In this document: piece after piece, positions 1 through 5,876 of the stretch
Numbering within the stretch: the stretch's first letter is position 1
Layout of the letters: every line of letters starts with the position of its first letter
From: an uncultured Bdellovibrio sp.
GTDB taxonomy: Bacteria; Bdellovibrionota; Bdellovibrionia; Bdellovibrionales; Bdellovibrionaceae
NCBI RefSeq assembly: GCF_946478835.1
Contig: NZ_CAMLDV010000082.1
Location: 1 to 15,088 of the forward strand
DNA: 15,088 nt
Reading direction: 5' to 3'
The notes under the pieces: generated by a model
What the model was told of the DNA's origin: nothing
What the model saw: the letters and a program-made list of their open reading frames with translations, nothing else
Databases searched by the model: none
Position numbers and translations under genes: made by a program

Positions 1-11
1 AGCTCTTTCGT

Positions 12-1640
12 CTAAGTTGCTTTCTTCTTCCCACTGCGAATCACAGCCACGTACACAACCATTAATAGATGTGCAGCAACAAATGCAGAGACGTATTCAA
101 CACCACCCGCACCAAAGCCGTACGAATGAAGCCCTGCGCCAAGAACGAAGTTCACTCCGTACCAAGCCATGATCACGAGAGAGAAAGTGATCACTGCCGT
201 CACTATCATTCCAAAATTTTTGATCATGCCGGCGTAGCGCGCGTGAAGAACCGCGAGATATCCTAAGAGAGCGATCAACGCCCACGTCTCTTTTGGATCC
301 CAGCCCCAGAAGCGCCCCCAAGAGTAGTCCGCCCAGATGCCACCCAAAATAATTCCAGGTGCTAGAAACGCCACGCCGATTTGCATCGCGCGATAAATTC
401 CCGTCACCACGGCCTTGATCTGAGCCTGATGTTTTTGTTCTCCACGGAGATAGTAGATAAGACCAATGTCGCCCAAACCGAACGCCAAGAAAAACGCCGC
501 GTAACTGATAGTGATAGTCATCACGTGAATCGTCAGCCAATAGTTGCTGCGAAGAACCGGCTCCAAAGGTTGAAGCGTCGGATCAAGAACGGCTGGAGCA
601 AAGTCAGCGATCACAAGACCAAAAGCCGAAACCAAAGTTCCTGCGACTAAAATCAAACGATACTTATAGATAAGCTCCAAGATCGCAGCGAATAAAATTG
701 TTCCCCACGCGACCCACACCACTGTTTCATACATATTAGAAACCGGCGGACGCTCCATGATGTACATGCGAAGGCCAAAGCCGTAAGTGTGCAACACAAA
801 TCCCAACATGAGGAAAATCCACACGACCTTCATCAAAGATTCTTTGCTGAGAGTCCACACCAAAAGCAAAACCATAAAGGCGATGAAGTAGCACACATAA
901 GCCCAACGGAACGGATGGAAGTTATTGTAGTGAACTTCGGCTTTCATCTTTGTTTCGTGGTTATAAAGAGCGGGATTGTTTGCACGAGCAACGTCTTCAA
1001 AAGCATGAACAGCTTTATCAAGCTCAGCACCTGTTGCCTCCGTGCTCTCCCCTTTTGCAACGGCCCCGATATGACTCACGAAAGCTTTTGTGAGATCCAT
1101 GAACTTTTCTTGCTGAACCGGATCTAAATCGGCAACTGCGATCCAAGCGTCGCCTTCTTTAGGAGGAACGACCTTAAGCATGCGGCCTGCAGCGACCTCC
1201 TGGAAAACTACGAATTGATTTTCGAGGCGTTGCAATGCCTGGAAGTAAGGATCGAGTTTTTCTTTGGATTCACGTTTAGCCTGCAACTCTTGACGAAGAA
1301 GAGCGAATCTTTCGCCACCAAAAAGTTCTTCGCCGGTGAACCAGCGTTGATCTTTTGGAAGTTTCATCGCATCCAAAACTTGATGGTTGCGCACTTCAAA
1401 GATTTTTTTGTCATGCCATGCTTGCGGAGACAGCATCCACGTCATGACAATCTCCGTCGCCAGACGACCTTCGTACTGCGTTTTACCGTAAACGATTTCA
1501 AGCATTTCACGAGCAAAACTGTCGTAAGGCTTAATACGTCCACCGTCTTGCACTTGCAGATAGTTCAGCGCATCCCCTGTTTTTGCAAAAACAGAGACGC
1601 TCACAAGTAAGGAGGCAATCAACAACATCAACTTTTTCAT
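12..1640 (-). CDS. ccsA: Cytochrome c biogenesis protein CcsA/ResC with N-terminal periplasmic extension
   Basis: Integral membrane haem-handling subunit of System II cytochrome c maturation; with ResB/CcsB it exports haem and attaches it to apocytochromes on the periplasmic side. From the chosen start (ATG at 1640) the protein has 542 residues. Residues 1-19 form a signal-like hydrophobic segment, and residues 20-240 are a soluble, presumably periplasmic domain. About nine membrane segments follow from residue 247. The tryptophan-rich WWD haem motif is at 436-453 (core WGRFWGWDPKETW), and candidate haem-ligand histidines are H284 (HTYGFGLR), H372 and H505 (GLHSYGF). CcsA alone is usually near 320 residues; the excess is the N-terminal domain, whose GGRIKPYDSFARE segment resembles the linker I recall from fused CcsBA/NrfI proteins. 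I prefer 1640 over a longer start at 1676 because GGGGAAGAG precedes it, a signal peptide begins there, and it lies 1 base after the resB stop, implying translational coupling. Confidence 0.93.
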   Translation of the reverse strand: MKKLMLLIASLLVSVSVFAKTGDALNYLQVQDGGRIKPYDSFAREMLEIVYGKTQYEGRLATEIVMTWMLSPQAWHDKKIFEVRNHQVLDAMKLPKDQRWFTGEELFGGERFALLRQELQAKRESKEKLDPYFQALQRLENQFVVFQEVAAGRMLKVVPPKEGDAWIAVADLDPVQQEKFMDLTKAFVSHIGAVAKGESTEATGAELDKAVHAFEDVARANNPALYNHETKMKAEVHYNNFHPFRWAYVCYFIAFMVLLLVWTLSKESLMKVVWIFLMLGFVLHTYGFGLRMYIMERPPVSNMYETVVWVAWGTILFAAILELIYKYRLILVAGTLVSAFGLVIADFAPAVLDPTLQPLEPVLRSNYWLTIHVMTITISYAAFFLAFGLGDIGLIYYLRGEQKHQAQIKAVVTGIYRAMQIGVAFLAPGIILGGIWADYSWGRFWGWDPKETWALIALLGYLAVLHARYAGMIKNFGMIVTAVITFSLVIMAWYGVNFVLGAGLHSYGFGAGGVEYVSAFVAAHLLMVVYVAVIRSGKKKAT

Positions 1641-1641
1641 A

Positions 1642-2301
1642 TTACTCTTCCCCGTCTTTTTGCGATTTGCGCGCAATTTTAAAATCCAGGTGTTTAAACC
1701 ACATCAGTAAAACAATTCCCAAACTCATAATCAAAGAACCAAGATATTTCAAAAAACGTCCCGGATCGTGATTCACAGAGAAAATCGAGGCTATGGGCTT
1801 TCCTTCTTCTTCTTGAAAGCTCGCCTGATAAATCGTGAGACCTTTGTACTTAAGAGGTTCATTCATTGAAATGACCTGCTCGCCCTTTTCAGGAACTTCC
1901 ACGACACTTTCGTAAGCCATCGCACGCATTGTGCCCTGATAACGTGTCACCGCGAAGTTTTTAAGCTTAATTTTAAAACCGATATCCGTACGACGATTTC
2001 CGTATGTCAAAAGATACACGGCGTTGTTTGTAAACAACTTCACCATGTCATTCAAAAGAACCCAATGTTCTTTGCCATCGAACACGATCTTAATCGCGGA
2101 TGTTGTCAAAGGCGTCGGACGAGCTGACGGTTGCAAATCCCAATCTTCGATCGCCGAAGGAAGAAAACGCAGAACGCGGAAATTCAAAGCCATCTTAAAG
2201 CCCGGATCAAAGACATCACCCTCTTTAACGAAACCTTTTTTACCAGGCTTCACAGAGTCTTTATAGAAAACGACGTAATTGAGGCCCTTTTTGAAAAACA
2301 A
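1642..2301 (-). CDS. resB: ResB/CcsB, C-terminal part (downstream of a frameshift)
   Basis: C-terminal part of the ResB/CcsB subunit, in a different frame from its N-terminal part at 2261-3085. It holds most of the second half of the large periplasmic domain and, near its C-terminus, the last membrane segment (core YLGSLIMSLGIVLLMWF) followed by a short basic cytoplasmic tail. The open frame can be read from a TTG at 2301, but there is no Shine-Dalgarno there and the first residues (FFKKGLNYVVFYKD) continue naturally from the upstream frame (LRYVVFQKG), so this is not an independent gene. The two parts span 1444 bases, which is 481 codons including the stop plus one extra base: exactly what a single inserted base would give. 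The stop (TAA, 1642-1644) is 1 base from the ccsA start. Whether the shift is real, programmed or a sequence error cannot be told here. Confidence 0.85.
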   Translation of the reverse strand: MFFKKGLNYVVFYKDSVKPGKKGFVKEGDVFDPGFKMALNFRVLRFLPSAIEDWDLQPSARPTPLTTSAIKIVFDGKEHWVLLNDMVKLFTNNAVYLLTYGNRRTDIGFKIKLKNFAVTRYQGTMRAMAYESVVEVPEKGEQVISMNEPLKYKGLTIYQASFQEEEGKPIASIFSVNHDPGRFLKYLGSLIMSLGIVLLMWFKHLDFKIARKSQKDGEE

Positions 2302-3085
2302 CGTAACGAAGAGTGTTGTTATCTTCCGGCGTTAGGAAAATTTCATTGGCACCACGGCCTTTTTCAGGAGCCTTGCCTAAATGAATTTGCGCCGGACCGA
2401 AATTATGAGTCGCAACCGAATCCGACTTTCTTTGCACTAACCACTCAATCACATTCACGTTGGGATTTTGCAGTTGAAAACGCAGACCGGCTCCACCTTT
2501 ACCGCTTTCATCGACGACGACTTTACGTGAAGGCAAAACATATTTTTTGTAGTCTACAATGCGGATTTCGCCCTCGTAAGCCGGAATCACAACGGGGTGT
2601 TTTTCAGACGGTGGGTTCTTAAAGAAATCCACTTCTTGTTCGAGAGTTTTTGAATAGCGGTCGCCATCGAAGGACGTGTACACAACAAGATCTGTTTCAG
2701 ATGTCTGAACAAGATTGTTGTCTTCACCAATTCCAACACGCATAGAGCCATCAAGACCGTAGTTCATTGTTAGAACTGCTCCCGCAAGCATGACGATGAT
2801 CCCAATGTGCGCAAGAACAAACGCCGCATGACGTTTTTTCCACGGCCAACGATCCAACATCACCGCAGTGAGGTTGATCACCAAAAGTCCCATAATGCCG
2901 TACATGAACCAAGTGTCGTAAACGAGTTTTCGAGCAGCGTACGAATCGTACTTCGCTTCAACGAACGTACCGACCGCCGTGATCGCTGCAATAGAAATGA
3001 TAATGAAAACAGCCAGCTTAACTGAAGCTAGAGGCTTATTGAGCCTCTTGAGCAGAGATTTTTTGGGCAAAGAGGGTTTATCCAA
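2261..3085 (-). CDS. resB: ResB/CcsB cytochrome c biogenesis protein, N-terminal part (frameshifted)
   Basis: ResB/CcsB partners with CcsA in System II cytochrome c synthesis, supplying membrane helices and a large periplasmic domain thought to present apocytochrome or haem. This frame encodes 274 residues: membrane segments at about 23-43, 58-77 and 87-107, the third with the family's conserved histidine (H93 in AHIGIIVML), then periplasmic domain. It runs out of frame after residue 266; the last residues (PQLRRFL) are read in the wrong frame and the true continuation is the frame at 1642-2301. The start is a TTG at 3085, preceded by AAGGA with 7-base spacing; no in-frame ATG fits the N-terminus. 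It is first in a resB-ccsA operon. As written, the product would lack half the periplasmic domain and the last helix and probably would not function. Confidence 0.88.
   Translation of the reverse strand: MDKPSLPKKSLLKRLNKPLASVKLAVFIIISIAAITAVGTFVEAKYDSYAARKLVYDTWFMYGIMGLLVINLTAVMLDRWPWKKRHAAFVLAHIGIIVMLAGAVLTMNYGLDGSMRVGIGEDNNLVQTSETDLVVYTSFDGDRYSKTLEQEVDFFKNPPSEKHPVVIPAYEGEIRIVDYKKYVLPSRKVVVDESGKGGAGLRFQLQNPNVNVIEWLVQRKSDSVATHNFGPAQIHLGKAPEKGRGANEIFLTPEDNNTLRYVVFQKGPQLRRFL
2285..2298 (-). other. Frameshift site in resB
   Basis: The switch from the upstream to the downstream resB frame must occur in or near this run. On the coding (minus) strand it is five T, one C, five A, then GGG CC. The shift needed is +1 (skip or remove one base), for example GTT GTT TTC AAA AAG GGC CTC if one T of the T run is removed, giving VVFKKGL. 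Consecutive short homopolymers make a replication slip or a sequencing/assembly indel the simplest explanation. It does not have the geometry of a standard -1 slippery heptamer leading into the right frame. Confidence 0.75.
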
Positions 3086-3121
3086 CGAGCCGTCCTTGAA
3101 AGCTAAAAAAATTTTAATTGC

Positions 3122-3133
3122 TGATAGCTATCA
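3122..3133. promoter_or_regulatory. 12-base palindrome upstream of resB (possible operator)
   Basis: TGATAGCTATCA is a perfect 12-base palindrome in the 95-base gap between the amidohydrolase stop and the resB start. On the minus strand a -10-like TAAAAT (3111-3116) lies just downstream, so the palindrome would sit in the -35 region of a resB promoter. The -35 spacing is poor, so the promoter is only suggested. It could be a regulator binding site or chance in AT-rich DNA. Confidence 0.3.
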
Positions 3134-3180
3134 ATAATTTAAGTCGGCTCGGCTGACTATGCTTTTTACTTTTCGACGCC

Positions 3181-3993
3181 CTACATTATATGCATCAAAT
3201 TGTTGCGGATATAGCTCAGGGCAAAGAGAACTTTTTCCTGAACTTTCTTCGCCTCTTCAGGTTTGAGCTTTTTTGTTTTCTCATCCATATACAGAGAGCG
3301 ATTCATTTCAACTTGCAGAGTGTGTTGATCACGACGGGGATCTCCATACTGCTCTGTGACGCGCCCGCCAAAGTAAGGCCAATTGTAACCCACTTTAAAA
3401 CCCGCTGTCACATACGCCGCAATCACGAGATCCTTGAATCTTGGATCACAGCTTTTTCCTTTGCTGTCACTGACCACAATGTCAGCGCGAAGTTCCCCTG
3501 GATCGCGGTGCTCGCTGGTACCTACGGACGGCATGCTGTGCGCATCAATATGAAAAGTCTTTTTATAACCTTTGGAATGAAGGTCTTGATAAAGAGCGCG
3601 CACGCCGCTGTGGAAAGGTTCATAAATCAGTTTTACAAGTTCATCGTGCACTTGCGGTGTCATCGGCTCTTTCATCAGTTGGTGTTTGTAAGTCGTGATC
3701 ACCCAGTGAAAACCGCGATTGTGAGTTCCCGCCGGATTCACATTTCCAACCACGGAGGACGCATCCACATCTTCAGGAATGCGATTTAAATCGGCGGCAT
3801 AACGATGCCACTCTGTTTTTACAAAAGGGATGTGGAGTTTATGAAGTGCAGGTTCATACAAAAAGTCCACATAACGGTCGACGTCGCACATCAAAACTTC
3901 TTCCGGCAAAGAATTCAGCCACGGCGTTTGTGGTGGAACTTTTTCGCCTGAATGTGGAATCGTTACGATCAATGGGATGTCAGTGGAACTCAT
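3181..3993 (-). CDS. N-formylglutamate amidohydrolase-family protein
   Basis: Predicted cytoplasmic metal-dependent amidohydrolase of the FGase family (the type enzyme, HutG, hydrolyses N-formyl-L-glutamate to formate and glutamate in histidine degradation). 270 residues, typical of the family. Visible motifs in order: IPHSG (12-16), CDVDRYVD (36-43), RYAADLNR (64-71), HIDAHSMP (148-155), ADIVVSD (170-176), PYFGGRVTEQYGDP (206-219) and QVEMNRSLYM (227-236). The histidines and acidic residues in these motifs are likely metal or substrate ligands. The ATG at 3993 has a strong AAAGGAG 8 bases upstream. No other hut genes are in the window, so a role in histidine degradation is unproven; relatives act on other N-formyl or N-acyl amino acids. 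It points the same way as resB, but the 95-base gap leaves co-transcription open. Confidence 0.87.
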   Translation of the reverse strand: MSSTDIPLIVTIPHSGEKVPPQTPWLNSLPEEVLMCDVDRYVDFLYEPALHKLHIPFVKTEWHRYAADLNRIPEDVDASSVVGNVNPAGTHNRGFHWVITTYKHQLMKEPMTPQVHDELVKLIYEPFHSGVRALYQDLHSKGYKKTFHIDAHSMPSVGTSEHRDPGELRADIVVSDSKGKSCDPRFKDLVIAAYVTAGFKVGYNWPYFGGRVTEQYGDPRRDQHTLQVEMNRSLYMDEKTKKLKPEEAKKVQEKVLFALSYIRNNLMHIM

Positions 3994-4013
3994 AATACTA
4001 CTCCTTTAGATCT

Positions 4014-4063
4014 GCTTCAGCTCCGGGCCGCTGGCCCTGCGCTCTGCCCGCGTCCGCGGCTTC
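4014..4063. repeat. GC-rich island with nested inverted repeats between divergent genes
   Basis: 39 of these 50 bases are G or C (78%), against about 47% for the window. It contains GGGCC-GCT-GGCCC (4025-4037) and CCGCG-TC-CGCGG (4048-4059), and is flanked by short direct repeats GCTTC (4014-4018, 4059-4063). It lies just upstream of the Shine-Dalgarno of the amidohydrolase gene, within its likely leader or promoter. It may be a REP-like or mobile palindromic element, a structured 5' leader, or a relic of something else. No second copy was noticed in this window. Confidence 0.45.
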
Positions 4064-4068
4064 AACCC

Positions 4069-4097
4069 TTGACCTCTTGCCGGGAAAAAGCAAGAAT
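4069..4097 (+). promoter_or_regulatory. Candidate promoter of the adenosyltransferase operon, with inverted repeat in the spacer
   Basis: TTGACC (4069-4074) and AAGAAT (4092-4097), separated by 17 bases, resemble a sigma-70-type -35 and -10. The inverted repeat TCTTGC-N9-GCAAGA (4075-4095) fills the spacer and overlaps the -10, a placement typical of repressor operators. No cobalamin riboswitch fits in the short leader. The call rests on pattern only. Confidence 0.4.
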
Positions 4098-4116
4098 TTA
4101 GTAAAGGATAATGCTT

Positions 4117-4692
4117 ATGACGAATGCTCCCAAAGCAAAAATTTATACGCGGACAGGTGACAAAGGAACGACACGTTTGGTGGACGGATCTTGTGTCGAA
4201 AAATTCAACCCTCGCGTGGAAGCTTATGGGACAGTCGATGAACTCAATAGTTCTCTTGGCGTTGTCCGTGCGGCTTTGTCATCTGTTACAGAATTGGCTT
4301 CATTGGATGCGCCTCTTGAAAAAGTGCAGAATGAACTTTTCAATATCGGAAGTCTTTTGGCCACAGAAAAAGATGAAGTTTTAAAAATGCTTCCGCCGAT
4401 CACGGAAGAACAGATTCGTTTTCTAGAAGTGCAAATTGACGAATTGACCGTACAACTTCCTGAACTTCGCAATTTTATTTTGCCAGCAGGTCATCCGGTT
4501 GCGGCAGCTTTACATGTGGCGCGCACGTCGTGCCGTCGCAGTGAACGCCGCTCGGCTGAAATCGCGGTGAAAGATGACCGCTATATGATGCCTCTTCAAT
4601 ATCTGAATCGCTTGAGTGACTATCTTTTTGTAGCGGCTCGTTGGGCTAATATGAAAACGGGACACGGCGATGTTCTTTGGAAGAAGACTTAA
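4117..4692 (+). CDS. pduO: PduO-type cob(I)alamin adenosyltransferase
   Basis: Transfers the adenosyl group of ATP to cob(I)alamin to make adenosylcobalamin, the cofactor of radical mutases and B12-dependent reductases. 191 residues from the chosen start. Diagnostic PduO-type motifs: ATP-binding TRTGDKGTT (11-19), YGTVDELNS (37-45), FILPAG (120-125), the arginine-rich ATP-site helix RTSCRRSERR (136-145) and LNRLSDYLF (163-171). All key residues look intact. The ATG at 4117 is favoured over the in-frame ATG at 4111: AAAGGA at 4103-4108 is 8 bases from the former and only 2 from the latter. Its stop overlaps the start of the next gene (TAATG), so the two are probably co-translated. No other B12 genes are in view; it may serve scavenged cobamide. 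Confidence 0.94.
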   Translation: MTNAPKAKIYTRTGDKGTTRLVDGSCVEKFNPRVEAYGTVDELNSSLGVVRAALSSVTELASLDAPLEKVQNELFNIGSLLATEKDEVLKMLPPITEEQIRFLEVQIDELTVQLPELRNFILPAGHPVAAALHVARTSCRRSERRSAEIAVKDDRYMMPLQYLNRLSDYLFVAARWANMKTGHGDVLWKKT

Positions 4693-5822
4693 TGAAGTTA
4701 GAGATCGCAAAACCGGAAGACTCTAAGGCGCTGGTTGAATTTTACAAAGGTTTTCCTCTGCGCGGCCTTGTCGAAATGAAAATTGATCGAGACGGAGATT
4801 TTTTTGCTCCCTACTCGATTCAATCGGATCGTCATCTGACTTATCAGCTCAAAGATGATGAAAATAAAATCGAAGGCGTTGCGAGTTTTGTGATGCGTGA
4901 TGTGCTTTTGGACAATAAAGTTCGTCCTGTCGCTTTTGGTCGCGATCTGCGTATTTCTTCAAATCGCCGTGCGATTTTACAATGGTCTCAGCACTTTTTA
5001 CCTGTGATGGAAGAAGTATTCCACACCTTTGGCTGCAAACATTTATTTTCGGTTTTAAGTATGAGCGAAGTGCAAGCGATGAATGCTTTTGTGCGCCCGC
5101 GCACGATGAAGCGTCCTTTGCCACACTATTATCTTTTCCGAAGATTCAATATGGTGTCTGTGCATGGACGACTGCCATGGGCGCAAAATCCACTTCCACA
5201 TTTGCGCATTCGCCGCGGCAACGAAAACAATGTCGACGCTTTGATTTATTATATTATTCAAAAATCCCGTCAGAAGGATCTTTCCACTGTTTGGGATGCG
5301 CAGAGCTTTCACGATAAACTCGATCGTTGGAAAGGTCTAAAGCTTGAAGATTTCCTGATTGCGTTTGATAAAGATGACAATATCGTGGGCTGTGCAGCGC
5401 CATGGTCGTCAGGCGGCATTCAAGATTTTATTCCGATGGAGTACTCTCTGCGTGCGCACAACTTCCGTCAGTTTTTAAAGTTTGGAAAGATGTTGGGTTG
5501 GACAAGAACTCTGACCAAACCTTATTCTCGCTTGAAGATCGAAGCGGGATTTAATTTTAAATATTTGAATTTCTTATTTGCCGATAACGGAGATATTTTT
5601 GAAAGCCTTCTTTGGAAGGCTTATGACGAAGCTCGCGATAATGAATTTTTAGTCTACAATCAAATCCGCTCAGAATACATCTATCGTCGCCCGCAAAATT
5701 GGATTGTCGCGAAGATGCCATTTGGGGTTTATGTGCTTTTAGCTCCCGACCAGGAACCGCCTAAATTTTTACATCCCGGAAATGAAAAACCGATTGAGAT
5801 GGAACCGTTTTTCGCGCTTTAG
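4692..5822 (+). CDS. Uncharacterised protein, probably GNAT-like (possibly two GNAT-related halves)
   Basis: 376 residues, no signal peptide or membrane segment, so presumably cytoplasmic. The N-terminus (IAKPEDSKALVEFYKGFP) and the region near 66-105 (IEGVASFVMRD, then an RDLRISSNRRA segment before a helix) resemble the opening helix and central strands plus motif A of GNAT acyltransferases. The usual Q/R-x-x-G-x-G/A acetyl-CoA loop is not clear, so activity is uncertain. A second stretch from about 173 (LRIRRGNENNVDALIYYII, later FLIAFDKDDNIVGCAAPWS) repeats the same order, suggesting a tandem pair. The ATG at 4692 overlaps the upstream stop (TAATG) and has GGAAG 8 bases ahead; an upstream TTG at 4677 is unnecessary. 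Being coupled to the cobalamin adenosyltransferase gene suggests a linked role, but no function can be assigned. Confidence 0.8.
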   Translation: MKLEIAKPEDSKALVEFYKGFPLRGLVEMKIDRDGDFFAPYSIQSDRHLTYQLKDDENKIEGVASFVMRDVLLDNKVRPVAFGRDLRISSNRRAILQWSQHFLPVMEEVFHTFGCKHLFSVLSMSEVQAMNAFVRPRTMKRPLPHYYLFRRFNMVSVHGRLPWAQNPLPHLRIRRGNENNVDALIYYIIQKSRQKDLSTVWDAQSFHDKLDRWKGLKLEDFLIAFDKDDNIVGCAAPWSSGGIQDFIPMEYSLRAHNFRQFLKFGKMLGWTRTLTKPYSRLKIEAGFNFKYLNFLFADNGDIFESLLWKAYDEARDNEFLVYNQIRSEYIYRRPQNWIVAKMPFGVYVLLAPDQEPPKFLHPGNEKPIEMEPFFAL

Positions 5823-5831
5823 AAGATAGAT

Positions 5832-5864
5832 AAAGACGCCCTTGCAGCGCAAAGGTCGTCTTTT
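5832..5864. terminator. Hairpin terminator shared by convergent genes
   Basis: AAAGACG (5832-5838) pairs with CGTCTTT (5857-5863), and CCTT (5840-5843) with AAGG (5852-5855), giving an 11-bp stem with a one-base internal mismatch. On the plus strand it ends in TTTT. On the minus strand the AAAGACG arm gives CGTCTTT followed by a T-rich tail, so it could terminate both the upstream plus-strand operon and the convergent protease gene, whose stop is 13 bases away. Confidence 0.75.
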
Positions 5865-5876
5865 ATAGATTCAAAA

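Noticed and set aside
97..540. A 147-residue minus-strand open frame inside ccsA
   Set aside because: Overlaps the conserved WWD region of ccsA in another frame; its composition (many Arg, Ser, Trp) is that of an out-of-frame read.
2285..2298. Programmed -1 frameshift in resB
   Set aside because: The downstream frame needs a +1 (or -2) shift, so the A-rich run cannot act as a normal -1 slippery site.
3142..3158. Possible terminator after the amidohydrolase gene
   Set aside because: AGTC-GGC-TCG-GCT-GACT can pair, but on the transcribed (minus) strand one pair is an A-C mismatch and no T-run follows; too weak to list.
4081..4116. Cobalamin riboswitch before the adenosyltransferase gene
   Set aside because: The candidate leader is only a few dozen bases and shows no B12-box-like sequence.
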